From the NCBI GenBank assembly GCA_036426205.1, contig WSYH01001257.1, forward strand, positions 1 through 64,000: a stretch of 64,000 nucleotides of DNA, written 5' to 3'. Both the position numbers and the translations under genes were made by a program. Position 1 is the first letter of the stretch. Every line of letters starts with the position of its first letter. A model generated the notes under the pieces. That model saw only the letters and a list, made by a program, of their open reading frames with translations, was not told where the DNA came from and did no database searches. Below are positions 43,721-55,925 of the stretch, piece after piece. The DNA comes from Ascaphus truei. Lineage: Eukaryota > Chordata > Amphibia > Anura > Ascaphidae.

Positions 43721-46483
43721 ACACCAACTGCGCACTGCAACTGTTAGGTATGTATATACACCTTTGTTTTTACTTTGGGCTGCGTAAAAATCCTGATCGC
43801 CTTGGGGAGCCTTGAAAAAATTCTGATCGCCTTGGGGAGCCTTGAACCGAAAAAGTTTGGGAACCACTGCTCTATACCTTTAAAACTAAGGGTTTTGGGA
43901 TCCGAATTATGATACAAGCTAAAATGTTTGGAGACATTGTGCGTTAAAACACTTTTCTTAATATTTAAAAGATGCTCTAAAATCCATACTTTTAAAGCCC
44001 TGGAGGTCCGTCCTATGTATTGGAGGCCACAAGGGCACTCCAAAACATAGATTACGTACTCCGTTTTACAGTTTATATAATTTTCTATTTTGAATTCTTC
44101 ACCAGTGACTTTTGATTTAAAACTAAATTTTTCTTTATCTTTATGGTGTGTTTTGATATTATGTTCTTGATTTGGGGTGCTTCTCTATTAAATTGAGTTA
44201 AAAATGCCATATTAAAATTTATTTTCTGTCTTGTAGCTACATCTTTATTTCTTTGGCCTAGTATATCCTTTCTTTCTACATTATCGGCTCTCCTTATAGC
44301 TTTCTCTATAGTGATAGGGTTATAATTTCTCTCTTTGAATTTATTTAACAGAGCCTCTGATTGCTCATGATAAACTTGTTCTTCAGTGCAGTTTCTCTTT
44401 AATCTTCTTATCTGCCCATATGGGATATTGCGAATCCATTCAGGATTGTGGCAGCTACTCTCCATTATAAAATTGCAGCTATCTACTTTTTTTTTTAAAG
44501 TTTTGGTTTTTAATTTATTATTTTCTATATAGATAGCTAAATCTAAAAACTCAAGTTCATTTCTACTCCAATGTGTGGTAAATTTAAGGTTTAGAGTATT
44601 ATTTCCCATATATTCAAAAAAGGCCTCAAGTTGGTCTAGGCTGCCTCACCATATGAACAGGATATCATCTATGAACCGCTTCCAGGAGACTAGGTTCACA
44701 CCAAATTCCTGGTTAGACCAAATATGGTCATCTTCCCAGGTCTCCATAAATAAATTAGCATAACTTGGTGCGAACCTAGGCACCATTGCGGTTCCACATT
44801 TCTGCAAATAGAAAGTATCATTGAACCAAAAGTAGTACTTCTCAAGAATGAGAGTCCACCAAGAATTGTATTTGCTCCTCTTTCATCTCGCTGTCTCTCC
44901 TTAGAATTCCTTCAATTGCTTTTAACCCATCACTGTGTACTATTGAGGTATAGAGAGATGTCACATCTGCTGTGACCAAAATAAAATCATCGCACCATTC
45001 TATATCATTCAATATATTAATTACATCTGTAGTGCCCTTTATATATGACGAGTGAACTGACATATTTCTGCATATAACAGTCTATATAATGGGATAAGTT
45101 ACTAGTCAATGATTTTATGCCAGATATAATCGGTCTGCCGGGAGGGTTGACTGGATCTTTATGTATCTTAGGAAGGAAGTAGAAGAGAGGGAGTTTAGCC
45201 TTCTCTCTCCATAGATAATTAAATTCACCTTCATTCAGAATTCCCTGTTCTTTTCCTTTTGATAATAAAATGTTTAATTCTTTGGAAAAACGTACAGTGG
45301 GATAATCTTTTAATATTAAATAAGTGACTATATCTCCTAAGATTCTATTTGCTTCTCCCTCATAGAAGCTACGGTCCATGATAACAACCCCCCACCCTTA
45401 TCAGCTTGTTTTATAACAATATTCTCATTGGCTGTCAGATCTTCTAAGGCTTCCCTTTCATTCTTAGTTATATTATGTTTAAATTTCGTAGGCTGTTGTG
45501 TTAAAAGATTAAAATCATTAATAACCATTTGATAAAATACTTCTAAGATGTGTCCTTTTTCATGGCTCGGATAAAAAGTAGACCTAGGTTTTAGTGTTGT
45601 ATGTTTAAAATTGTCACTGTTTGTATTCAAAGGTAATAATTTATCTGTATCTGTAATATCTCTTTTTAATGAAGTCTGATTTAAAAAATGTCTTTATATG
45701 GTAAGTTTTCTAATGAATAAATTGGCATCAATAAAAAGTTTAAAATTGTTAGGACCAACAGTGGGTGCAAATGTAAGACCCTTAGTGATAACCTTCTGTT
45801 GGAACTCAGTTAAAATAACTTTGCTTAAATTGAAGATGTTCTTAAATTTAGTAGATTTAGACTGATCTAGTATGTTTCATCGTCTTCCTCTTCCTCTTTT
45901 TCCTCTATTCTTCTTTTTTTCTTCACTACAGGGGATTCCTCTATTTCTAATGGGGAGAAACGGTTCCTTGTTGCCCACAAATCTGTGGACCTCCCTGCTC
46001 CTAAAAAATTTCCCTGAACTGGTTCCTGAATACTGTCTTTATTTTGTCTTATATCTTTATAATACCTCTGTTCTCTCTCTTTATTATGAGATATATCATC
46101 TCTCTTTTTGAGGGGTTTCTGATATTTAGCACTTGGATGTGAATGCCCTATAATGGGTGCATTTGAAGTGCTTGCTAAAACATTGTTATCCCTATTAAAA
46201 TTGGTGCTCTCTCTCTTCAAATTAACCGAATTTTGTGGTTCAGGGTGATGAGTTCTATCAGGATTTCTTTTGATATTCCAATTCTTTTTAGTACCTGTCG
46301 CATAGTCATCTTCATCCCTTTTATATTTACTCTGCTTTATAGTGACTAAATGTTTTTCAAGGTTCTCTAGCCTTTTTTGTAATATGATATCATTCTCTTT
46401 AAATACTGGATGATTCATTAAAGGCTCTATTGTATCCTTGATAATATTCACTTCTTTATCTTAGATATTTAAGTTATTGTTAC

Positions 46484-47148
46484 CCAGTTGTGAGAGAAAA
46501 CTCCTAGCCAAATGGCAGGGACCATTTGAAGTACTCCGCCGCACGGGTGATGTGGATTACGAGATTGCTCAACCAGCGTCCAGGAAGGGTAAACAAATTT
46601 ACCATGTGAACTTGCTGAAACCCTGGAAGGTGCAGCGGTCTCTATTCATCCACCCGGTGGAGGAGGAAATGGACCTGGGTCGTCAGCCCCCACGGGGGAA
46701 CATCATTGGTGACGAACAAATCCCAATGGGTAGACAATTGTCCTCTGAACAAAAAGGGGACTTGTTAGAAATAATTACACAATTCAATGATGTTTTTTCT
46801 GATTTACCAGGGCAAACTAATTTAGTTTCATATGAGATAGAGACAGCACCTGGGGTGAAAGTACGTTCTCGTCCTTACAGGGTGCCTGAAAGCCGTAAGG
46901 CCCTGGTAGAGAAGGAGGTACAAGAAATGTTACACTTAAGCGTGATTGAGGAATCATGCAGTGAGTTGTGCAGTCCACTAGTTATGGTCCCTAAACCCGA
47001 TGGGAAGGTAAGATTTTGTGTGGACCTCCGAAAGGTCAATGCGGTATCCAAGTTTGACGCATATCCGATACCAAGGGTTGACGAGTTAATTGACAGCCTT
47101 GGTAATGCGAAATATATATCCACGCTGGACTTAACAAAAGGATACTGC
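46484..47148 (+). pseudogene. Gypsy B integrase C-terminus joined to RT
   Basis: The GPY/F-type module LLAKWQGPFEVLRR and IYHVNLLKPW ends integrase. Without any RNase H in between, the same frame runs into pre-RT (FNDVFSDLPGQTN) and RT (KPDGKVRFCVDLRKVN, STLDLTKGY). This single open frame is direct evidence for the order IN-RT. It ends where a SINE is inserted. The frame has no stop over 230 codons. Confidence 0.92.
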
Positions 47149-47154
47149 AAATAC

Positions 47155-47392
47155 AAAAAGGGAGAAGGAGTGGCTAAGTGAGTAAAGACACTGACTGACA
47201 CTGAGATTACTGCAGGGGAGCCTGGTTCAATTCCCGGTGTCGGCTCCTTGTGACCTTGGGCAAGTCACTTTATCTCCCTGTGCCTCAAGCACCAAAAATA
47301 TAGATTGTAAGCTCTATGGGGCAGGGACCTGTGCCTGCGAAATGTCTCTGTAAAGCGCTGCGTACAATTAGCAGCACTATACAAGAACATGC

Positions 47393-47432
<40 letters not shown>
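47155..47432 (+). mobile_element. tRNA-derived SINE (MIR/CORE-like) in Gypsy B RT
   Basis: A-box-like TGGCTAAGTGAG (47170-47181), B-box GGTTCAATTCC (47224-47234), a CORE-like GACCTTGGGCAAGTCACTTT and a 3' (ATT)n tail (47391-47432) are present. AAATAC flanks it (47149-47154 and 47433-47438). Confidence 0.85.
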
Positions 47433-47434
<2 letters not shown>

Positions 47435-47438
47435 ATAC

Positions 47439-48237
47439 CTTTGGAGGAAAAGTCCAAGTGCAAAAAAGCCTTTGCCACTCCCATGGGTTTTTACCAGTTT
47501 CTGACAATGTCATTTGGACTGCATGGAGCCCCAGCCACATTTCAGAGACTCATGGATAAAGTACTGAGACCTCATAGGGCTTATACCGCAGCATACCTAG
47601 ATGACATTGTCATTTATAGTAAACACTGGCGGGCCCATCTAAATGGGCTGAAAGCTGTCCTCAGATCTCTAAGAGAGTCAGGGCTCACAACCAACCCTAA
47701 GAAATGTGACTTGGGAAAGGTGGAAACAAAATACTTAGGGTATGCAGTGGGAGGTGGAAAAGTAAGGCCACTAGCCGATAAGGTAGCTGCCCTGAAAGAA
47801 GTTCCGACCCCTCAAACAAAAACGCAGGTACACTCTCTGCTGGGTTTAGCAGGGTACTATCGGCGGTCCATCCCCAACTACTCTGAAGTTGCAGCCCCAT
47901 TAACAGACCTCACAAAAAAGTGTGCCCCTACACAAGTGGTATGTAAAGGGAGTGCCAAAGAGCCTGTGAGGACGTAAAAAGGTGTCTATCAGAGGGTCCC
48001 GTCCTTAGAAGCCCAGACTTTAACAGGCCTTTTGTAGTGCAAACCGATGCATCAGAGATAGGGCTAGGGGCAGTGTTGTCACAACAGTTTGAGGGAGGGG
48101 AACATCCGATCCTTTTTCTGAGTAGGAAATTGTTCCCGAGGGAAAAAAACTACTCAGTGATTGAGAAGGAGTGCCTCGCAGTAAAGTGGGCAATCGAGGC
48201 TTTGAGGCATTACCTGGCAGGAGTCCATTTTAAAAAA
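47439..48237 (+). pseudogene. Gypsy B RT and RNase H, left copy
   Basis: RT continues with MSFGLHGAPATFQRLMD, the catalytic YLDDIVIYS, YLGYAVGGG and GLAGYYRRS. After a frameshift near 47950-47980 RNase H begins (VQTDASEIGLGAVLS, EKECLAVKWAIEAL) and is cut at 48237 by PLE-C. The last 439 bases (47799-48237) recur right of PLE-C. Confidence 0.9.
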
Positions 48238-49000
48238 TAGAGAAACATGGGGAGTGCAGATCAGCGACAAACAACCACACTATACAGGTAAAATAGTACA
48301 CTCTATAAATGACTTGAAGTCAGGAATAATGAAGTGAAATAGTGAATTACTCCAAAATGGTGGAACAGTATAGTTTTAAGTACTTACACGGGCCTGTCAG
48401 TGCCTCTCGGGGCTCAGAAAATCCTTTCTTGGAGTCACACACCTTCTCTTTAGCTACTAGTGAGCACACGGTTCCTCGGGATATTCAGGATGTTCAGTAA
48501 CCCCCACAGTAAAAGAGAGAAACCACAGAAAGAAGTCAGTATAAATACTGATAACAAATGGTGAGGGGATATTAAATACTCTACATGGGGACAGTGACAG
48601 GGTATAAATAAAAAATATATAAAATATAATATACTCACACGGGCCAGTGTGAGTTAAAACCCATAAAGGGTTAACTGTAAACAAGTTGGTTTACTCCTTG
48701 TTGTTCAAGCAGCCAATGCTGTGCAGATGTCTCCCATAACTCCAAAACTCCCACCAGAATAGATGGACAGTCCGAATTAAAATGAGTGGTGGTTTATTAG
48801 AAAAAACTATAAAAACACATACAAGGAGTCGGCGGGTATAGACAGTCAGTGCGGGTGCTTTCCTTGATGGCAGCTCCTTCACTCCGGCATCTGCAGCACG
48901 TCGGGGCTTTGAAACACAAGATGGTATCTGGAGCGCAACCTCTCTCTTCCTGTCTACGGAAGCCTCCGACAGACAAAAAACGCCAACAACTGTAGAAATC

Positions 49001-49041
49001 GAGCAACGCGTTTCGCTTGTCCTGCAAGCTTCCTCAGGCTC
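49001..49041 (-). ncRNA. hammerhead-like motif, left pseudo-LTR of PLE-C
   Basis: Helix I GAGC/GCTC, core CTGAGGA plus A, helix II GCTTG/CAAGC around CAGGA, intact GAAA, then CGCG and a GUU cleavage triplet. This is the best-preserved copy. Confidence 0.62.
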
Positions 49042-49162
49042 TATGATACAGGATGTCTCATGACAGTTTAAATACCCTCACTAACCCGGAAAGCAATAGG
49101 ACAACTGGTGTCTTTACGATAAAAAATGGTGATATAGTGCAATAAATGTGTGGTCCTCAATA

Positions 49163-49439
49163 CAGGCATACTCCTGTTTAAGGACACTCACTTTAAGTAC
49201 ACTCGTGAGAAAGGACATATCGCCCAATAGGCAAACGCCAGCTTACGCATGCGCCTGTCAGCACGTCCTGAACAGCAAAACCAGCTCCCTACCTGTACCG
49301 ACGCTATGCGCAAGTGGGGAGACTATAGAGCCTGTTACAAAGTGTTAAGTGGGGAAAAGATAGTGCTTCACTTTAAGTACATTTTCACTTTACATACATG
49401 CTCCGGTCCCATTGCGTACGTTAATGCGGGGTATGCCTG
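49163..49439. mobile_element. TA-target MITE in the left pseudo-LTR
   Basis: CAGGCATACTCC and the complement of GGGGTATGCCTG are the ends, with TA on both sides (49161-49162, 49440-49441). The right pseudo-LTR has a single TA at this position, which proves the insertion. Confidence 0.88.
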
Positions 49440-49960
49440 TAATGTGAATACATAATGATTAATGTGCATGTATACATATGTGATGAACTAAATAACCTGA
49501 ATCATAAAGTGGATACCTATAATAACCCAGAAGCAGATCGGACAAATATAATATTTACAATGCATTTAATAATGTGGTCCGATTTATTCTAAAAATATGG
49601 ATACGTCTGATAATGAATGTGTATATATACAAATATAGTGAACTTAATTAACTGGCTAATATCGTGAAAGGAAAAACTTTTTTTTAAATTATATATTTAA
49701 ATCAAACATAAACCTAGAGCTCCCACTAGTGTCCCAATCTATGAATTTACTCTCTCTTTTAGAATAAAATTCATAAATAATGAAATTATATATTGCTATA
49801 GTGAACTAATATAATTAACATTAGACTCACTCGAATATCCTGATGTGTATATCAATTAATTGCCTTACTGTAACAATGTGACTCCAATTTAGGAGAAATC
49901 AAATAGATGTACCCTCATGCAGTTGCATAACCTTGCTGATCAGAAGAAACCTAATGGAGT

Positions 49961-50559
49961 ATCCTCCCCCTTTCATAGTGATTGCACGTAGTTATACTTT
50001 TAACATTTCTATAAAGAACATATAATCATCCTTATAAGCCACAGAGACTGCAGCCACAGTTGGATAAAACCTCGCAATTAAATGAACTAAAAACCAAATT
50101 TAAAAAGCTCAAACAGATATATCGTTGTGTTTATCCGGATGGAAGCATACTCCCTATACTGAAAAACACACAAAGTCTCCTCCTCCGTATTGATCACATA
50201 GTGGTAACAAACATTCAATTTTAAGCACAATATGGTACCAAACATGATTTTAAACATACAATTTTTTTTAAAGAGTAAAGAAAAACCCTGTGTTCTTCTT
50301 TTTTTTTTTTTTTTTTTTTTTTTTTTGTAAAACACAGAAATTATATCTATGATGAGATAAAAACTTAATGGGTGCCTACCCACATACATGGATATATCAA
50401 AATCCACAATATCAGTACATAAAGTATATCCCGTGACTATAAAACAATTCTAGATAAGCACTTATCGTGTGTTAATGACATAAGGTATACAGGCAACAAA
50501 TAAAATGACGATAGTGGTAAGTATATTTGAAAGAAACAGAACAAGAATGAGTGATGAAA
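49961..50559. other. PLE-C 3' non-coding region
   Basis: AT-rich sequence between the left pseudo-LTR and the endonuclease stop, with a poly-T run at 50301-50326. No gene is seen. Confidence 0.5.
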
Positions 50560-53500
50560 TCAGATAAAGGCCCCAATGCCTATGTCGACATTCAGGCCTT
50601 GAGGCACCAGTGTTTTGAGCTGGTAAATCCAGAATGTCTCTGCCTTACTTAATCTTGTCAGCCTATTTCCTCCTCTTTGGCTCTGTGGGATGCTTTCTAT
50701 CCCCCTATAAACTAAACAAGAGGGATCTGCATTGTGTGCAGCTTCAAAGTGCCTAGATACACCATGTGTGGCCAACCTCCTTCGGATGTTGCTCATGTGC
50801 TCCAGTACTCGGACTCTAAGGGGTCGTGATGTTCGTCCGACGTACTGAAGACCACATGGGCACTCCAGGAGGTAGACCACATAGATGCTCCTACAATTAA
50901 TGAAGCCCCTAGTCTTAAACTCTTGTCCCGTAGAATGGGAACTAAAAGTGTTTTTTTCCTTAGATGCTTGGGAACAAGCTTTATAGCTGAAACAGCTGTA
51001 AAACCCCACCTGTTTAGGTAGCCAATTTTGTTGGTTTGATGTCTTCAATTTAGGCAGCATACTAGGGGCTAAACTATTCTTCAAATTTTTAGCTTTCGGA
51101 AAAATTACTACGGTGCTTCTCTTATAAACTCTGAAAGTACTACATCCATCTGGAGGAGATGCCAGTGTTTTTTTTTATAATTTTCGTGATCTTATGCACA
51201 TCCTTATTGTATTTTGTGATAAAAGGTACTCCTTGTCTTATGATATTGGTTTTAGCTTTTGTTTTTAAAAGACATTTTTGATTTAGAGAAGAGACTTTTG
51301 CAAAAGCTCCCTCTACTAGAGCATGGTTTACTTTCTATTTAGAAATCTATTTTTAATGATGTCAGATTGATCTTTAAAAGCTTTTTCATCCATGCAGTTT
51401 CATCGGATCCTTCGAAACTGACCGTATGGAATATTGTCCAACCACTGCTTATGATGACAGCTATTATTTAGTAGGAAGTTATTTGCATCCACTTTCTTAA
51501 AGAATGTTTTTATTTTAATTACATTCTGTTCCACAAAGATAGTTAGATCTAGAAAATTTATAGTTTTTTCACTAGATTCTGAAGTAAATCGAAGGTTTAA
51601 ACTATTATTATTGAAATATTTAAAAAAAAGGGTAACCTATCTCTTCCTCCCTTCCAAATAAAAGAACGTCATCAATAAAACGCTTCCATAGGACCAAGTC
51701 CGCACCGTATGGGTTTTTGGACCAGATATGCTCCAACTCCCATTCAGCCATAAAGATGTTAGCATAGGCAGGTGCGAACTTGGTCCCCATTGCGGTCCCC
51801 CACTTTTGTAGATAAAAAATGTCATCAAATAAAAACGCATTATGTTCCAATACAAATAAAATCAAATCTAAAAGGAAATTTCTTTGTTCTATTTTAAGTT
51901 TGTTATCTCTTTCTAGAGAAATTGCGAATTGCGTTACATCAATCTATGTGTCTTATTGAAGTGTAGAGGCTGGCTATATCACAATTACCCAAAATGTAAT
52001 GATCCTCCCATCTAATCTCTGATAAACAGTTTAGAATGTGTGTTGTATCTCTCAAATAGGATTCTGCTAAAACTACATATTTATGCAAAAAATACATCGA
52101 TATATTCATATATATTCGATATTAGGGACCCGATACCTGGGGGATTTAACGGATCCTTATGAATTTTTGGCAAAAAATAAAATATTGCCATGGCTGGAAT
52201 CTCACGTAATAGATATTTAAATTCTGGGTCTTTTAAAACCCCCAATAATTTCCCTTTCTCTAATAATGTTAAAATCTCTTTTTTGTATCGAACTGTGGGG
52301 TCTGAACCGATGACTTCATAAGTGACTTCATCTTTTAAAATCCTTTGTGCTTCCGTGATGTAGTAAGCCTGATCCATTATAACAATTCCTCCACCCTTGT
52401 CTGCCGGCTTGATGACTATAGTGTCATCTTTTGTGAGCAGCTCAAGGGTGGATCTTTCGGATTTAGTAAGGTTATTTTAAAATTTTGCTTTATTGCCTGC
52501 AAGGGTCTCAAAATCCTTAAGAATGGACTGGGCAAACACTTCTAAATGATTCCCCTTACTCCCACTAGGGTAACATTTTGACTTTTCTTTTAGATTCGTG
52601 TGTACAAAATCCACATTTTCTATGGGGTCCTCAAAAGGGGTACTGGTCATGTGATTATGTATTGAATTCATTGTTCCCGAAACCAAAATATGGCTCTCTC
52701 TTTGCAGAGGGTCCTTATTTAAAAAGAATCGCTTTACAGTTAGTGGACGGATAAATTTGTTCGCATCGATAAAAAGGTTAAAACTACTGGCCCTTGTATT
52801 TGGTGCAAAATTAAGCCCCTTGGCGATTAAATTATTCTCAGTACTTGTCAAATTCTTTTTACTGAGATTGAAAATACTTTTTAGTACCTAATTTTCCTGT
52901 TTTTTAGGTTTTCTTCGTCCCCTCAGTCCTCTAAACTTCTTTTTCAATTTCTCTCCTCTGTGTGTCCATGTGGACCCAAATCTCTCAAAACTGAATATTT
53001 GTTTTGAGTGTGAACTGGTGGAGACAGATCTTGTCCTAAAAAAGGCACATTGCTTAATAATCTACCAATTCTCACTCGCGGGGGAGTGACACTGCGTGCC
53101 ATTCTTTCCCTTTCTCTTTCTCTAGACCTGCTATGTTCCCTCCTTCTAGCTTTGTGGTTCCCTTTTTTCGGCCCTAGATAGAGATTCTTTGGGGCTTCTT
53201 ATATTGATACTGGGGCTCCTTTCCTCCCTTAGTCTATCTTTATGATTTTTTGGGGGTTCTCTTTTTTCCCCCTTACTGGATGGTGATAGCTCTTTCACTG
53301 TTTTGGGGTGACGATGTTCCTCAGCTTGTTCTTTCCTTCTACTCTCTGGTGATGGTGGATCATGCTCTCTAAAGTCCTTCCTATGGGGGTCACTAGAGTT
53401 CCCCTCAGGTTGCTTATTTTTTATGTCCTCTCCTATTCTTCTCCAATTAGTCTCTTCGAATCTGGTTCTCTTATAACTTTCATCTTAATCTCTAAACCCG

Positions 53501-54208
53501 TCATATCCCCTCCCTCTTTGGAATCTCCCTGTTGGGGTGTCATTACCTACAAAGTGGCCATAGGGTTTAGTGAAGAAATGATTCCTCCTATCTTTGGATG
53601 CATTTCTATTGTCATTGCCCGTCTTATCCCACTTCTTTTGTCTTCCTAGGAGATAATCTTCTTCATCTCTTCTAAATTTTTGGTTCTTTGAAATCAGGAT
53701 ACTATTCTCTAACTTCTCAAGATCTTCTGTCATTTTTTTATCTCTGGTAATAAAACCCTCACTTTCTAATAGAGGTTCTAGTTTCTTTTTTTATTAAATC
53801 AATTTCTAGATCTATACCCTTAATAGTTTGAGTATGATGCCAAATCAAAAGTTTAATTAAATTGTTAGAGCATGTGTCTAGAATATCATACCAGGCACAG
53901 CTAAATTCTACCTCCTCCAGATCAAACGAAGGTTTTTTGGAAACCCTTAGGCCTCTAGGGACTCTATTTGTGTTAATATATTTTTCCAAAAACACTAGGT
54001 CTAACCACTTTCTACAATCCTTATTCAGAAGTTTATTGAGTTTATCAAATTCTCGATCAAGAATAGCTTCTTCTGATAGATCACTATCTTCATTAACTGC
54101 TAGTCTTCTCTCTAAATCGATGTTACGTAATAGTCTTTTGGTAAAAATATTACTTAACACCTGTGGGCTTCCTGGTGTAATCTCCTCTATAATTAGTTCT
54201 TCCTCCAT
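50560..54208 (-). pseudogene. PLE-C reverse transcriptase with GIY-YIG endonuclease
   Basis: From the right: an acidic N-terminal region (54208-53759), a basic RNA-binding-like stretch (53733-53485), KGLNFAPNTRASSFNLFIDA (52851-52477), RT start AIFYFLPKIHKDPLNPPG with the following RPII block deleted (52377-52081), GTAMGTKFAPAYANIFM and catalytic FIDDVLLF (51865-51620), and the GIY-YIG domain ECPCGLQYVGRTSR to GLNVDIGIGAF (51084-50575). Frameshifts and stops separate the pieces. Catalytic residues are still visible in both domains. Confidence 0.85.
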
Positions 54209-54467
54209 TCTAAAAATGTATAGAGTGCTGCCTCTAGGTTAGAAGGAATAGGGATAGTTTATGCACAAAGGGTAACCGGGCGCTCTCTAAAATACTGATC
54301 ACCTTTAATAAAGTGGATAGAAATATAAAAAAGGAAAAAAGATATTACCAATCGAGGGAACCCCTGTGTTCCCTTCTTCTTGAAAATAACACCTGGGGAT
54401 CCCCCGTCTGCTGCTCAAACCCTTCCTGGGAGATATCCTTATTCTCCCACAACAGAAACAATAAATA

Positions 54468-55924
54468 GAGAAACAAGGGGAGTGCAGATCAGCGACAAAC
54501 AACCACACCATACAGGTAAAATAGTACACTCTATAAACGACTGGAAGTCAGGGATAATGAAGTGGAATAAGTGAATTACTCCAAGATGATGGAACAGTAT
54601 ATGTAAATAGCTATAAGTACTTACATGGGCCTGTGTAAGTCAGTGCCTCTTGGGGCTTAACTCTGAAGAAAATCCTTTCTTGGAGTCACACACCGTCTCT
54701 TTAGCTGCTAGTGAGCACACGGTTCCTCGGGATATTCAGGATGTTCAGTAACCCCCACAGTAAAAGACAGAAACCACAGAAAGAAGTCAGTATAAATACT
54801 GATAACAAATGGTGAGGGGATATTAAATACTCTCCATGGGGACAGTGACAGGGTATAAATAAAAAATATATAAAATATAATATACTCACACAAGCCAGTG
54901 TGAGTTAAAACCCATAAAGGGTTAACTGTAAGCAATTTGGTTTACTCCTTGTTGTTCAAGCGGCCAATGCTGTGCAGATGTCTCCCATAACTCCAAAACT
55001 CCCACCAGAATAGATGGACAGTCTGAATTAAAATGAGTGGTGGTTTATTAGAAAAAAACTATAAAAACACATACAATGAGTCGGCGGGTATAGACAGTCA
55101 GTGCGGGTGCTTTCCTTGATGGCAGCTCCTTCATTCCGGCATCTGCAGCACATCGGGGCATTGAAACGCAAGATGGTATCTGGAACGCAACCTCTCTCTT
55201 CCTGTCTACGGAAGCCTCCGACAGACAAAAAACACCAACAACTGTAGAAATCGAGCAACGCGTTTTGCTTGTCCTGCAAGCTTCCTCAGGCTCTATGATA
55301 CAGGATGGCTCATGATGGTTTAAATACCCTCACTAACCCGGAAGTCAATAGGACAACTGGTGTCCTTACGACAACAAATGGTGATATAGTGCAATAAATG
55401 TGTTCTCCTCAATAATGTGAATGCATAATGATTAATGTGCATGTATACATATGTGATGAACTAAATAAACTGAATCATAAAGTGGATACCTTTAATAACC
55501 CGGAAGCAGATCGGACAAATATAATATTTACAATGCATTTAATAATGTGGTCCGATTTATTCTAAAAATATGGATACGTCTGATAATGAATGTGTATATA
55601 TACAAATGTAGTGAACTTAATTAACTAGCTTATATCATGATAGGAAAAACGTTTTTTTTTAATTATATATTTAAATCAAACATATACCTAGAGCTCCCAA
55701 TCTATGAATTTACTCTCTCTTTTGGAATAAAATTCCTAAATAATGAAATTATATATTGCTATAGTGAACTAATATAATTAACATTAGACTCCCTCGAATA
55801 TCTTGATGGGTATATCAATTAATTACATTACTTTAACAATGTGACTCCAATTTAGGAGAAATCAAATAGATGTACCCTCATGCAGTTGCATAACCTTGCT
55901 GATCAGATGAAACCTAATGGAGTA
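54468..55924 (-). repeat. right pseudo-LTR of PLE-C
   Basis: It is a direct copy of 48238-49960 without the MITE. On the minus strand it is the 5' repeat. The start region of the ORF lies 260 bases further left. Confidence 0.85.
55253..55293 (-). ncRNA. hammerhead-like motif, right pseudo-LTR of PLE-C, mutated
   Basis: It is identical in layout to 49001-49041, but GAAA has become AAAA, which removes the catalytic G of that box. Confidence 0.5.
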
Positions 55925-55925
55925 G

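Larger units (their letters stand above)
42068..43869. mobile_element. hAT-type non-autonomous element with expanded satellites
   Basis: The ends CAGTGTTTCCCAAA and the complement of TTTGGGAACCACTG are flanked by the 8-base duplication CTCTATAC (42060-42067 and 43870-43877). Almost the whole interior is simple repeat, and no transposase is present. Confidence 0.88.
41942..46451 (-). pseudogene. PLE-A reverse transcriptase with GIY-YIG endonuclease
   Basis: Pieces in order on the minus strand: a charged N-terminal region (46451-45867), a conserved block (45630-45337), RT with LPLFYFLPKIHKDPVNPPGR and ADVTSLYTSI (45379-44842), the catalytic box W-K-R-F-I-D-D-I near 44690-44650 followed by a stop, NPEWIRNIPYGQ (44440), and the GIY-YIG start ECPCGLQYIGRTSR (44043 on). 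The end of the domain (RGGNRL, LTPKGLNVDID) is left of the hAT insert at 42060-41942. The enzyme nicks DNA and primes reverse transcription. Stops and frameshifts inactivate it. Confidence 0.85.
39826..46472 (-). mobile_element. Penelope-like element A inserted in Gypsy B integrase
   Basis: The insert is flanked by GTTATTGTTAC (39815-39825 and 46473-46483). Removing it and one repeat restores the Gypsy reading frame exactly. It reads right to left: N-terminal region, RT, linker, GIY-YIG endonuclease, then a long 3' region (41941-39826) with a hammerhead-like motif and foldback modules. A hAT element interrupts the GIY-YIG domain. PLEs are known for variable target duplications of this size. 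Confidence 0.88.
48238..49960 (-). repeat. left pseudo-LTR of PLE-C
   Basis: It matches 54468-55924 over its length from TAGAGAAACA to AAACCTAATGGAGTA, apart from the MITE at 49163-49439 and small changes. It contains a hammerhead-like motif. Confidence 0.85.
48238..55924 (-). mobile_element. Penelope-like element C with direct terminal repeats
   Basis: Terminal direct repeats (48238-49960 and 54468-55924) enclose a minus-strand RT-endonuclease ORF region (54208-50560). The left repeat carries an extra TA MITE. Gypsy B sequence abuts on both sides, but instead of a short duplication about 430 bases of Gypsy are present on each side. Confidence 0.85.

Noticed and set aside
42068..43877. Assigning 43655-43867 and its neighbours to the PLE protein
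   Set aside because: These frames run across the hAT right end and the repeat; the true endonuclease end is left of the insert at 41942-42060.
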